A DNA stretch of 64,000 nt, from assembly GCA_029834535.1 (NCBI GenBank), contig JAQMWT010000379.1, forward strand, positions 124,001-188,000, in the 5' to 3' direction. The notes below the pieces were generated by a model. The model did not search any database, had not been told where the DNA came from, and saw only the letters and a list, made by a program, of their open reading frames with translations. Position 1 is the first letter of the stretch; every line of letters begins with the position of its first letter. Source of the DNA: Chrysophaeum taylorii (lineage: Eukaryota; Sar; Pelagophyceae; Pelagomonadales; Pelagomonadaceae). This document shows, piece after piece, positions 56,101-64,000 of this stretch. Position numbers and translations under genes: made by a program.

Positions 56101-58222
56101 CGAGCGCCTATGGAACGAGGAGGACGTAGAAAACGATGGTGAGCCGCCGGTCCAGGCCTCGCGGGCCGACGGCGCGGCCGGTAAGCTCGAGGACGAGATC
56201 CGCGGGAAGGAAGACGACGCGGCGGAAGAGGCGCAGCCCGCTGCGGAGAGAAACAAAGGGAACGACCAAGCATCGTCGCCCGCGATCGAGGAGGAGGCCG
56301 CCGAAGAGCCGGCCCCCGGGCGCTCCAAGCAGCGCGATCAGGCCGCCGAGGAGATGGACGTCGACCCGGCCGAAGAGAATGCGGCGCAAGAAGGCGCCCA
56401 TCCCGACGAGGTAAACGGCGGCGACCATAACCTTCCGGAGAATATGGAGATCGACGAGGTAAACGGCGAGGAGGTGGAGGAGGTTGAGGAGGAGGTAAAC
56501 GGCGAGGAGGTTGAGGAGGAGGAGGTGGGCTCAGTCGTCGACGAAGATGGAGGCGGGGAGGCAACGCGGGACGATCGACTCGAGGAAACGACGACGCCGC
56601 CGCCCGCGGAGACAGAGATTTCGGCGATGGCGCACGGCGAAACGGCGCTCGAATCCTTCGGCACGCGGACGGAGAGGGCTGGCGAGGCGTACGGCGCGGC
56701 GACGGCCCAGGGCGCCGACGCGGTGCAGGGTGCCGACGGCGAGGACGGCGGTGCTGATGGTGCCGAGGCGGGCGAGGAAGACCGGGGCGAGGGCGGCGGC
56801 GGGGCGGCCGAGGAGCGTCGCGCGCCAAACCCGTACCGCGACGCCGGGGACGCGCTGCGGCACTGGCACCGGCGGCTCGACATCGCCGATCGCGACGAGG
56901 CCGAGGAGATCGGCCCGCGGCTCGAAGACAAAGACGACGCGCTGGACGGCGAGGCCGACGAGAGCTACGAGTACGCGCGCCAGGACGAGCGCGCCTCGGC
57001 GCAGGCGCTCGGGGGTGTCGGCGACGACGCGCCGCCGCTCGAAGCGCCCGCGAGCGACGAGGAACAAAGTCAACCAGAGCGAGCGGCCTCGCCGGACGCC
57101 GCCGCCGAGCGCGACGACGTAAAAGACCACCACCGCGAGCCACCGCCGCGGGACGCGAGGGCGTCCCGGCGCAAGCGGAAAGAGGAGGCGCCGCCCGCGC
57201 TGCGTGGTGTCGAGAAACGCGAAGACGAGGAGCGGCCCGACGACGGCGTGCGGTCGCGCGTCGTCTTCTCGACGACGACGACGACGCCGGTGCTATTGGA
57301 AGAAGAAGAAGAAGACGACGACGAAAAAACGAGCTGTCGTCGCGCCGTTGCCGTCGGAGACGACGAGGGAGGCGAGGATGCCGCGTGGCGGGAGCACGTC
57401 GACCGGGCGGCGCCCGTGGCGCGACGACTCTGCGAGTCGCTGCGGTCCGTGCTGGCGCCGACGATCGCGAGCCGGCTCCGCGGCGACTACCGCACCGGGA
57501 AGCGGCTGTCGATGCGGCGCGTGTTGGACTACGTCGCCAGCGGGTACCGGCGGGACAAGATCTGGATGCGGCGGACCAAGCCGGCCAAGCGCGCGTACCA
57601 GATCCTGGTCGCGATCGACGACTCGCGGTCGATGAAATCCTCGGGTGCCGACGCCGCGGCGCTGACGGCCCTCGCGGCGCTCTCGACGGCGTTCGCGCAG
57701 CTCGAGGCCGGCGAGCTCGCGGTCGCGGCCTTTGGCGACGACGTCCGACTGCTACACGAGTTCTGCGACGGGCCGTTCCAGGGCGCCGCGGCGCGCCGCG
57801 CCGCGGGCCGCTTCGGCTTCGACCAGCAGGCGACCAACGCCGTCGCCCTCCTCGAGGCCGCGCTGCCCGTGCTCCGCGACGCGCGCGACGCCCGGAGCCG
57901 CCGCCAGTGCCTCCAGCTCGTAGTCGTCATCTCCGACGGCCGCTTCGATTCGGGATCGCGCGCCGCCCTTCGAAGACTGCACCGCGATGCCGTTGGCGAC
58001 GGCGTCGCCATCGTCCTCCTCCTCCTCGACAGACCCGGCCGCGACTCGGTTCTCGAGATGAAGCTCGTCTCCTTCGACGAGGGCAGAGTCCAGACGGCGC
58101 CCTACCTCGAGGACTTTCCCTTTTCCTGCTTCGTCTTGCTCCGGGACGTGGCCGCGCTCCCGGAGACCCTCGCCCTCGCGCTCAAGCAGTGGTTCGAGTG
58201 CCACGCGGCGCCCCCTAGATGA
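43658..58222 (+). CDS. MDN1: Midasin (Rea1), six-AAA+ ribosome-assembly motor
   Basis: One exon of 4,855 codons encodes the largest protein here. Midasin pulls assembly factors off pre-60S particles (Rsa4 and Ytm1 in yeast) using a dynein-like AAA ring. Walker A motifs by approximate residue: GPRGGGKS (259), GEPGCGKT (562), GPTCAGKT (1024), GETGGGKT (1344) and GPPGVGKS (1717). The sixth module has VGDDAADVAETL (2025) with no GK[ST], consistent with the known inactive sixth site. Walker B-type strings recur (WVLLDEINLAPSDVLERL, WILLDELNLAPGEVLEAL). A long helical linker (about 2300-4020) leads to an Asp/Glu-rich tail (about 4023-4565) and the C-terminal MIDAS domain with DDSRSMKSS near 4653, the DxSxS metal site that binds UBL domains. 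The length fits the family (about 4,900). A 30-bp tandem repeat lies between AAA2 and AAA3. Confidence 0.97.
46457..46558 (+). repeat. 30-bp in-frame tandem repeat inside midasin
   Basis: Three consecutive 30-bp units (from 46457, 46487 and 46517) and a partial fourth encode DAVATSRRPA repeated in frame near residue 934, between the second and third AAA modules. The only difference seen between whole units is one base in the third. The region is probably a flexible loop. Near-identity of the units suggests a recent expansion. Confidence 0.9.
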
Positions 58223-58281
58223 TGATGTCTCCTCCTGCGAGAGATTATTATAAGTATCCATCCATTCATCCATCCATCCTC

Positions 58282-59073
58282 CTACGCGAGCTGGCCGCAG
58301 TTGGCGATGGTGACCTGGGCGCGCGTTCGTCCCTGGGTGGTGCCGACGTCCTCGACGAGGTCCAGGACCTCGAGGCCCGCCGATACGTACCCAAAGACGA
58401 CGTGCTTGCCGTCGAGGAAGTCGCAGGGTCGGAGCGCGAGAAAAAACTGGGAGGTGTTCGCGCCCCCGGTGGTCGCCATCGATAGGGTGCCGCGGCGGTC
58501 GTGCCTGAGGTCGAAGGTCTCATCCTCAAAGGGCGCGCCGTAGATCGAGACGCCTATTTCAAAGACAGCCACCTTTCTTATTATTGACGGGAAAGAAAAA
58601 GTCGACTCACCGCCCGAGCCGTTGCCCTTGGTGATGTCCCCACCTTGCGCGACAAAGTCGGGGATGACCCGGTGGAGTCGCGAGCCCTTGTACCAGAGGG
58701 CCGCGCCCTCGGCCGTGCGGCCGCGCTCGCCGGTGCAGAGGCACCTGAAGTTCTCGCACGCGCGCGGAACGACATCGTCGCGGAGCGTGAACTCGATGCG
58801 ACCGACGGCCTCGCCGGAAATGGCCACGTCGAAGAACACGATCGGATTCCGCTCGCCTGGGACATATTCGCGAATCTCGTACTCCCAGTCCGCCTCGCCG
58901 CCCTCGAGCAACGGCCGAGTCACAACGGACCGCTCGGCGACGAGGTCTTCCCGAAGCGCCGATTCTCGCGTGTCGTCGTACTGGGGACCCTTCCGTTCGC
59001 TCTTCCGGAGCGCGGCGTCCCCCGAGTACGTCGCCGGAACACGCGCTCCCGCGACGTTTTTCGATGCGCCCAT
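58282..59073 (-). CDS. Cyclophilin-type peptidyl-prolyl isomerase with N-terminal extension
   Basis: The cyclophilin fold occupies roughly residues 78-263: VFFDVAISGEAVGRIEF, the catalytic Arg in LHRVIPDFVAQGGD, then GAPFEDETF, TSQFFLAL and LDGKHVVFGYV. Between KGNGSGG and VSIYGAPF lies a 57-nt insertion (58610-58554) with GTGAGT and AATAG ends, very likely an intron. It is a multiple of three with no in-frame stop, so the unspliced frame reads through (263 residues unspliced, 244 spliced). The position of the CypA cyclosporin-contact Trp is Phe here (PCDFLDGKH), suggesting weaker drug binding. The 75-residue N-terminal extension is charged and has no clear signal peptide, so a cytosolic or nuclear location is most likely. 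The 3' end is 59 bp from that of midasin. Confidence 0.93.
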   Translation of the reverse strand: MGASKNVAGARVPATYSGDAALRKSERKGPQYDDTRESALREDLVAERSVVTRPLLEGGEADWEYEIREYVPGERNPIVFFDVAISGEAVGRIEFTLRDDVVPRACENFRCLCTGERGRTAEGAALWYKGSRLHRVIPDFVAQGGDITKGNGSGGESTFSFPSIIRKVAVFEIGVSIYGAPFEDETFDLRHDRRGTLSMATTGGANTSQFFLALRPCDFLDGKHVVFGYVSAGLEVLDLVEDVGTTQGRTRAQVTIANCGQLA

Positions 59074-59429
59074 ACTTCCTTTCTATTTCTGAATGCACAC
59101 TTATTATTTATTTATTAACCCTAGGGCAAGGCGACAGACCATTTAATAACTAACGCCTCTCGTGTCTGATAAAAACTCGATCTCCTGCAAAAGCGCAAAG
59201 AAGCAAGTTGAGCCCGCCCCTATGAGGGCCTGCGGGCGGGGGGCCCGCCCCCTCTTCGCCGCGTCTCGCGGCTCGGCGATGATCCTGATTAAGCCTGGGC
59301 CTTCGAGGTACACCCACTATTATTGTCACTTCTCAGCACTGGTTCCCATTGATTAATTTCGAAACTCCTGTCTGTTGTTGTTGTTCGTACCCCTCCATCA
59401 AATAAAAGCAAGCGACCTTTAAAACCCTT
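59074..59429. promoter_or_regulatory. Divergent gap between cyclophilin and presenilin
   Basis: This 356-bp gap holds both 5' flanks. Near cyclophilin it is AT-rich (TTATTATTTATTTATTAA, 59100-59117). Near 59232-59254 a GC palindrome (GGGCGGGGGGCCCGCCCC) could form a strong hairpin. It ends in AT-rich sequence before the presenilin ATG. No gene is seen within it. Confidence 0.4.
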
Positions 59430-60374
59430 ATGACCGCATGGTGCGACGTGAGGCTCGCCACGCAACAGCTCGGGGGCGTCCTGGGGCCCCTCGCGGCAAA
59501 CGCCGTCCTTGTCGCTTCGCTCGCGCAAGTGTTGGGTCTCGATCCGGGCGGATCCGCGCCGTTCGCAGCATTGCTGCCGTTGCGCATAGGTGGTGCGACG
59601 GAGGCCCCCATTGCTGCCGCGACCAATGCGGCCGTCATCGTCGCCCTCGCCGCCGCCTGCACCTACCTCTTCGCCGCGCTCTACGGCCTGCGCTGCCGCA
59701 TGCTCGTGCATTGGTTGGTGTTTGCCGCCTTTGGCGCGCCGCTCGCTTGGCTATCAATCGAGATGCTCGCGCGAATCCGATGCGACTGGATCGTCGCCGT
59801 TTTGGTCGCCTGGAATGCGGGTGTGGGGGTCGCGTGGGCCGTCGTGTATCGCGCCGAACACGCCAACCCTTCCCTCGCGACCGCCGCCTTGGTCGTCGCG
59901 ATCACCGCCCTCGCCTGGCCCTTTCTCTGCTTGGACGAGCTCACGCTCTGGACGACCCTCGCCGGACTCGCGGTTTGGGACGTCTTCGCCGTCACGTCGT
60001 CTCTTGGAGCCTTTCGACTCATCCTCAACGAACGGCAGCGACGCATCTGGATGGCCGAAGACTACGAGCTCCCCGCGGGCTTGTTATTCGAAACCGACTC
60101 GGGCTTCTCCCTCGGTTCCGGCGACTTCTTGCTCTACGCCGTCCTCGTCGGCCGCTCCTCGATGCGCGGCACCTCGAACGCCGCCGCTGCGACCCTCGGC
60201 CTCGTCGCGGGACATTCTATCACCGTTTTTTGGTCCGTTGCCAAGCCCGACGGCGACTCCGTACCAGCGCTCCCCGCCGCTCTCCTTCTCGGCATGCTCC
60301 TCTATTTCGCCGTCGCCTCTTTTATCGCACCCGCGCTCCGCGCCTCCCTCCCTCTCGACGTCGTCTACGCTTGA
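59430..60374 (+). CDS. Presenilin-like intramembrane aspartyl protease
   Basis: This 314-residue multi-pass protein has the three presenilin marks in order: the first catalytic Asp in AVWDVFAV (near 184; most have YD, here WD), the second in GSGDFLLYAVLVG (near 232; the usual GxGDF), and the PALP motif in VPALPAALLLGM (near 281). Presenilins are the catalytic core of gamma-secretase and cut type I membrane proteins in the endomembrane system. It is shorter than animal (about 460) or plant (about 400) forms: the N-terminus before the first helix and the loop between the two Asp helices are both reduced, and the autocleavage loop is very short. It could instead be a signal-peptide-peptidase relative, but PALP placement and GxGDF favour presenilin. 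Its 3' end is 66 bp from the next convergent gene. Confidence 0.88.
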   Translation: MTAWCDVRLATQQLGGVLGPLAANAVLVASLAQVLGLDPGGSAPFAALLPLRIGGATEAPIAAATNAAVIVALAAACTYLFAALYGLRCRMLVHWLVFAAFGAPLAWLSIEMLARIRCDWIVAVLVAWNAGVGVAWAVVYRAEHANPSLATAALVVAITALAWPFLCLDELTLWTTLAGLAVWDVFAVTSSLGAFRLILNERQRRIWMAEDYELPAGLLFETDSGFSLGSGDFLLYAVLVGRSSMRGTSNAAAATLGLVAGHSITVFWSVAKPDGDSVPALPAALLLGMLLYFAVASFIAPALRASLPLDVVYA

Positions 60375-60440
60375 TGACCTTGGCGTGAGCACTTTTTTGT
60401 TGTTCGGGTTCTTAAGTAATAATATTGACGCGTCTACTTA

Positions 60441-61484
60441 TTAATGGTATGTCGACATCGAAATGGACCATTCCGAGCGATGGGTAGTTTGCGGTGATGG
60501 TAACGGCGCCGACGCCACCTTCGGCGGGCGGGGAATTGTTACCAGCGTAACGTTCTCCGCGGCTGGGTAAGGAGGCAGTGTCGCTCCGTCCGGTTTGGAC
60601 GGCGTCGTCCCGGTCTTTTGTTGTTGTTGTTGTTGTTGTTGTTTTTCAAACGCGGGTGCAACAAGAACAACAACAGACTGTCGTGGGCAAAGTAATGTTC
60701 CACCTCCTCCCTGCTGCCGCCGGTCAACCAAGGTTTTGTTGCTGTCCTCGACGCAGGTGTCGAAATGAGGCCTCGAGCCAACAGACGTTCCGCATACCGT
60801 TGCGACGGGGCCTCGCGGTTCGTTTCCCGCGGCCCCTCGCCACCCATTTTTCGAATGTGCCAATTTGGTATGCATCTGCCCCGCGAGTTTGGTCGAGCGC
60901 CGCAATATGACATCAAGCGCGGCCGAATTGTGATTAAGCTGTTTGACAACCTCCAGGCTCTCCTCTTGATGCTTTGTTGCGATCGCTGGAATTTCGCGGC
61001 TACGAGGAAAAAAATCAATGAAAGTTTTCTCCGGGGCGGGCTCTTCCGGCGGCGACGTCGTATTTGACGCCGTGCGTGCGCAACTTGTGACTTGAAGCGG
61101 CGGGAGCTCCTGGAAGATAAAGTCGTTCAAAGCGGACGGTCTCTTTTTTCTCGAGGAAAAACGCCGACGTCGTCGCGGCGGCGGCGTTTGTCTTAAAACT
61201 CCCAACATTTGGAGGAGTTTTTTTGCGTATACGCGGCTGACGAGGCAGACGTTGCCACGAGCCTCGACGTGGCATACGAGCTCCACTTTGACTCGAATAT
61301 CCGCCGCCTCTCGAAACCGCTCATCAGCAGCTATGATCGCGGCAACGCTCTGAAGCGTCGATCGAGCGGGAAAACGCATGCAGCTGAGTCGTCCATCGAA
61401 AAGGACCGTCACGTGGAACGGGGCATCGACAAATACCCGCTCGCCGATGAGTCGAGGCTCTCGAGGAGGATCGACGCACTCCAT
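60441..61484 (-). CDS. Unknown protein with polyglutamine tract
   Basis: A 347-residue frame starts with the ATG at 61484. The first 95 residues look folded (APFHVTVLFDGRLSCMRF, STLQSVAAIIAADERFREAA, IRVKVELVCHVEARGNVCLV), perhaps a small beta-grasp-like domain, but I cannot name it. After that it becomes basic and disordered, with a run of eight Gln (CAA codons) near residue 285 and a Pro-rich end. A short conserved-looking piece (EKTFIDFFPRSREIPAI) sits in the middle. Hidden in-frame introns are possible given their frequency here. Its start is 136 bp from the divergent GH16 gene. Confidence 0.5.
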   Translation of the reverse strand: MECVDPPREPRLIGERVFVDAPFHVTVLFDGRLSCMRFPARSTLQSVAAIIAADERFREAADIRVKVELVCHVEARGNVCLVSRVYAKKLLQMLGVLRQTPPPRRRRRFSSRKKRPSALNDFIFQELPPLQVTSCARTASNTTSPPEEPAPEKTFIDFFPRSREIPAIATKHQEESLEVVKQLNHNSAALDVILRRSTKLAGQMHTKLAHSKNGWRGAAGNEPRGPVATVCGTSVGSRPHFDTCVEDSNKTLVDRRQQGGGGTLLCPRQSVVVLVAPAFEKQQQQQQQQKTGTTPSKPDGATLPPYPAAENVTLVTIPRPPKVASAPLPSPQTTHRSEWSISMSTYH

Positions 61485-61620
61485 AGGATTTCGTGGTTGA
61501 TGACGTGGCAGGGTACATATCCCATCGGGAGCAGACAGACGAAATCAATCGTCTTAAAGCACCACCACCAGACAGACACATGATGATGATGATGATGGCA
61601 AGCCCTCGTCGGTAGCGCCG

Positions 61621-63180
61621 ATGCCACGGCGCGCTCGCCGCCGTGGCAAATCGCGACGAGAACTGGTTCGTCCTGATTTATTTGGTGTCACGACGTCGCA
61701 CCCTTGCTTGCTTGCGCAGGTTGCACGGGAGGAAGAATGGAAAAAGCTCAAGGGAAGGCACCAACGCAAAGTCGCGCTGGCAGCGTACGTTTCTGCCGGC
61801 GGCGATCCGTCGGACTTGAGCAAGTCGGTCTCGGACGACCATGTCACGCGTCTTCTACCGCCACTGGACGCCGATGCGACGATCACCGCGCGGCGTTCGC
61901 TACCATCGCTCGAATCTAAAGATTATTCAAAGAAAACAGAAATGTCAGCATGGCTGCCAAAGCTGCGGATTGGCACGATGGAGGTGAGCAGCAGCTGTCC
62001 CGTGCTTAGGACAACAACGACTCTTGAGCCCCAAGCAAACAACGCGGAGCGGTCTGACGATTGCGGACTACTATCTAAGGATGCGTTCGTCGCGGGTGGG
62101 GCAAGCCCTGGCGGCGGCGGTCTTCGTGTTTCGCGATCCTCGATCAACAACCGTATCCATTTGACTGCTTCTCGTCGAAGATTGGGGCGCGCGAAGCCGC
62201 CATCGCCGTCGATTCGGACGCGAGCTCGCGCGATCGTTACCGAAGCGCTTCCACCTGTACTGGCTATCAGCTCCTCGATGCGACCAGTCATGCCAACGAG
62301 ATCGCCAATTGGTGAGACGTATAACCTTGTGTGGGCCGACTGCTTCGACTATCATGGAATCCCGAGCCCCGCGCGCTGGGAATACCAGCTCGACGCGAAC
62401 GATTGGATTCACGACGCGCGACACTGCGAGGCACAATGGTACACGGACAAGATCGAGAACGCACGGGTGGCCGATGGCCGACTTCGGATCGTTGCCCGCG
62501 CCGAGCAATGTGAAGGCTATGCGTACACGTCGGCAAGACTGCGGACGAAATACAACGGAGATTGGACTTACGGTCGGATCGAAGTCAGAGCGAGGCTCCC
62601 ACCGAGTCGGCGCGGCTTGTGGCCAGCAATTTGGATGTTGCCCACCGACGAAGTATACGGCTCGTGGCCTCACAGTGAGCTGTGGCCCTGCTCGCGTTGC
62701 CGAGTGACTTGTCTCGCAGGCGGGGAAATCGACATCATGGAGCACGTCGGCTGGCAGGATGATGGTCTCATCCATTCCGCCGCTCACAGCACGAAATATA
62801 ACCCACTCGTGGAAGAGCAGCGGTCGACGTCGCTGCTCGTCCCCGATGCGCATGCCTCATTTCACACCTACTGCCTCGATTGGGATGAGCAACGCCTCTT
62901 GATTCTCGTCGACAACGAACTCTGCTTGACGGTGGAGAATGATGCCAATGGCGGCATTGGAGGTGTGTGCTTCTTCTTCTCGCTCGCTGTTAGTTGTAAC
63001 GGATCTTGCGGCGGCGCCGCCGCAGGGTGGCCCTATGACCAACGTTTTCACCTGCTCCTCAACCTTGCAATCGGAGGGTGGGGTGGGCAATACGGCATTG
63101 ACGATGAGGCTCTCCCGGCGTGCATGGAGGTCGACTCGGTTCGTGTATTCAAGAAGCGACGAGGGCCTCGGCCAATTTAA
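61621..63180 (+). CDS. Glycoside hydrolase family 16 beta-glucanase-like protein
   Basis: The GH16 domain spans about residues 240-510: LVWADCFDYHG, YTSARLRTKYNGDWTYGRIE, PSRRGLWPAIWMLP, the catalytic EIDIME in GGEIDIMEHVGWQDDG, then FHTYCLDWDEQRLLILVDN and RFHLLLNLAIGGWGG. The E-x-D-x-x-E arrangement and Trp-rich cleft fit laminarinase-type endo-1,3-beta-glucanases, which in an alga could act on chrysolaminarin or wall glucan. Two stop-free insertions are likely introns: about 62670-62714 (45 nt, GTGAGC..CGCAG), whose removal restores PHSGEIDIME, and about 62961-63023 (63 nt, GTGTGT..CGCAG), restoring GGIGGWPYDQRFHLLL. Without them the protein is about 483 residues. The N-terminal 230 residues are basic and low-complexity, with no signal peptide at this start. 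The stop codon lies in the first unit of a tandem repeat. Confidence 0.85.
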   Translation: MPRRARRRGKSRRELVRPDLFGVTTSHPCLLAQVAREEEWKKLKGRHQRKVALAAYVSAGGDPSDLSKSVSDDHVTRLLPPLDADATITARRSLPSLESKDYSKKTEMSAWLPKLRIGTMEVSSSCPVLRTTTTLEPQANNAERSDDCGLLSKDAFVAGGASPGGGGLRVSRSSINNRIHLTASRRRLGRAKPPSPSIRTRARAIVTEALPPVLAISSSMRPVMPTRSPIGETYNLVWADCFDYHGIPSPARWEYQLDANDWIHDARHCEAQWYTDKIENARVADGRLRIVARAEQCEGYAYTSARLRTKYNGDWTYGRIEVRARLPPSRRGLWPAIWMLPTDEVYGSWPHSELWPCSRCRVTCLAGGEIDIMEHVGWQDDGLIHSAAHSTKYNPLVEEQRSTSLLVPDAHASFHTYCLDWDEQRLLILVDNELCLTVENDANGGIGGVCFFFSLAVSCNGSCGGAAAGWPYDQRFHLLLNLAIGGWGGQYGIDDEALPACMEVDSVRVFKKRRGPRPI

Positions 63181-63404
63181 GCGAACGCAGTAAACTCTGA
63201 CTGATCTCGAGGCTCGGCCAATTTAAGCGAACGCAGTAAACTCTGACTGATCCTCGAGCCTCGGCCAATACAAGCGAACGCAGTAAACTCTGACTGATCT
63301 CGAGGCTCGGCCAATTTAAGCGAACGCAGTAAACTCTGACTGATCCTCGAGCCTCGGCCAATACAAGCGAACGCAGTAAACTCTGACTGATCTCGAGGCT
63401 CGGC
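63165..63404 (+). repeat. 46-47-bp tandem array with alternating unit types
   Basis: Five units plus a partial sixth follow each other, each containing AAGCGAACGCAGTAAACTCT. Two junction types alternate: one ends ATCTCGAGGCTCGG and the other ATCCTCGAGCCTCGG. Some units have CCAATTTAAG and others CCAATACAAG, so part of the array is a 93-bp double unit. The first unit includes the last codons and TAA stop of the GH16 gene. Units are nearly identical. There are no spacers, so this is not a CRISPR array. Confidence 0.95.
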
Positions 63405-63818
63405 ACGATTAATCGATGGTTTGTGACTCGACCGGGTGTCCAGAAGTGCCTGGCTTTGAGCATGTGGAGTGGATGAAAGATTCCGCCCAATTTGTAAAAA
63501 TGACAAAGTCTCCAACTTGCAGTGAATAAAAATCCGGTGGTGGTGGTAGAGAAGGAGGTTTTGGCTTGGCGCCCTTATTGATAGCATGGTGGGGGTCTAC
63601 CTTCTTCTCTGCTGCCATGTAGGAGGGACTGGACGTAGGCACGGAAGAAGGAGGCCGAAATAAATCTGAGGATTGTCTGTCTACGAAGGACGAAGGCACG
63701 AATGAATGCATCTATCGCGTAAGAAAAAGAAGCCAATAGATCTTAAGGGATAAGGGGTCAACTTGAGCGCGAAGAAAAGCCGCCGCTATTTTGCCGCCGC
63801 TGGATAATACTACAACTA
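63405..63818. other. Intergenic, 414 bp
   Basis: This holds a minus-strand open stretch (63711-63409) reading HSFVPSSFVDRQSSDLFRPP and VGDFVIFTNWAESFIHST, with an ATG but no recognised domain. I do not call it a gene. It may be the 3' flank of the gene entering from the right edge. Confidence 0.3.
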
Positions 63819-64000
63819 CTAAAAGTCGCAGGAGCAGCTGTACATGTCGAGCTGTCGGAGGTGCTTCTTCCTCCGGCGGTAGTAGGTGGAGGAGGGCGTG
63901 CAGTCGTCGCAGGCGGCGGTCTCGAGGACCATGTTTGGGAGACGCATGTTGCCTTGGAGCCTGCGTTCTTCGAGGATGACGCGGTCGATGATGGGCGTGG
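63819..64000 (-). CDS. 3' end of an unrecognised gene (cut by window edge)
   Basis: The last 60 codons of a minus-strand gene end with TAG at 63821-63819. The visible C-terminus includes RVILEERRLQGNMRLPNMVL, ETAACDDCTPSSTYYRRR and DMYSCSCDF. Four Cys in two short clusters and a basic stretch are the only features. The rest lies outside the window, so no family can be named. Confidence 0.45.
   Translation of the reverse strand, partial: TPIIDRVILEERRLQGNMRLPNMVLETAACDDCTPSSTYYRRRKKHLRQLDMYSCSCDF

Noticed and set aside
63165-63404. CRISPR-like array
   Set aside because: Units are directly adjacent with no unique spacers, in a eukaryotic context; it is a minisatellite.
1-64000. LTR retrotransposon, Polinton or viral insertion
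   Set aside because: No reverse transcriptase, integrase, capsid or long terminal repeats were seen on either strand.

Overview
The window is nuclear DNA of a GC-rich, gene-dense unicellular eukaryote. The genes are typically eukaryotic: a dynein heavy chain stem, beta-tubulin, midasin, APC10, a Ubc6-type E2, presenilin, an OGT-type GT41 enzyme, cyclophilin, tyrosinase and a GH16 glucanase. Introns are mostly 34-74 nt with GT..AG ends. One protein starts with a hydrophobic stretch followed by an Ala-Ser-Phe motif like the bipartite plastid leaders of algae with secondary plastids. I infer a flagellated stramenopile alga, perhaps pelagophyte-like. This rests on gene content and style, not on a marker sequence.

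Layout. 1-2.5 kb: 5' part of an outer-arm dynein heavy chain (-). 3.1-4.0 kb: putative plastid protein (-). 4.4-6.5 kb: RCC1-repeat protein with a UBR-like zinc cluster (-), head to head with a small secreted or anchored protein (+). 7.2-11.2 kb: LLPH/YBL028C-type nucleolar protein (-), head to head with a dehydrogenase-kinase-aldolase fusion (+). 11.3-12.9 kb: APC10 (+) converging on a rhomboid protease (-). 13.4-16.3 kb: a hAT-like DNA transposon with matching inverted ends. 16.4-19.2 kb: CRTISO/RetSat-like FAD oxidoreductase (-) and Ubc6-type E2 (+). 19.5-29.4 kb: GT41 O-GlcNAc transferase-like gene (-) and a 2,259-residue receiver/dead-hydrolase/IQ/SAM/ankyrin protein (+). 29.4-31.4 kb: gene-poor. 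31.4-36.5 kb: beta-tubulin (-), a hAT remnant and a membrane glycosyltransferase (+). 37.4-39.5 kb: tyrosinase (-). 41.4-43.2 kb: F-box/kelch (-) and a basic unknown (+). 43.7-58.2 kb: midasin in one exon (+). 58.3-63.2 kb: cyclophilin (-), short presenilin (+), a polyQ unknown (-) and GH16 (+) whose stop codon lies in a 46-47-bp tandem array. The right edge holds the 3' end of another minus-strand gene.

Genes alternate strands. At least seven neighbouring pairs are divergent over 55-360 bp and several are convergent over 24-70 bp. Intron phases were checked by hand: the FAD oxidoreductase, GT41, RCC1-UBR, tyrosinase and ankyrin models all give whole-codon lengths. Several genes touch ubiquitin or protein quality control (APC10, E2, F-box/kelch, UBR-like, rhomboid, presenilin), but nothing shows that they act as one system. 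No retroviral, LTR or Polinton-like element was seen.
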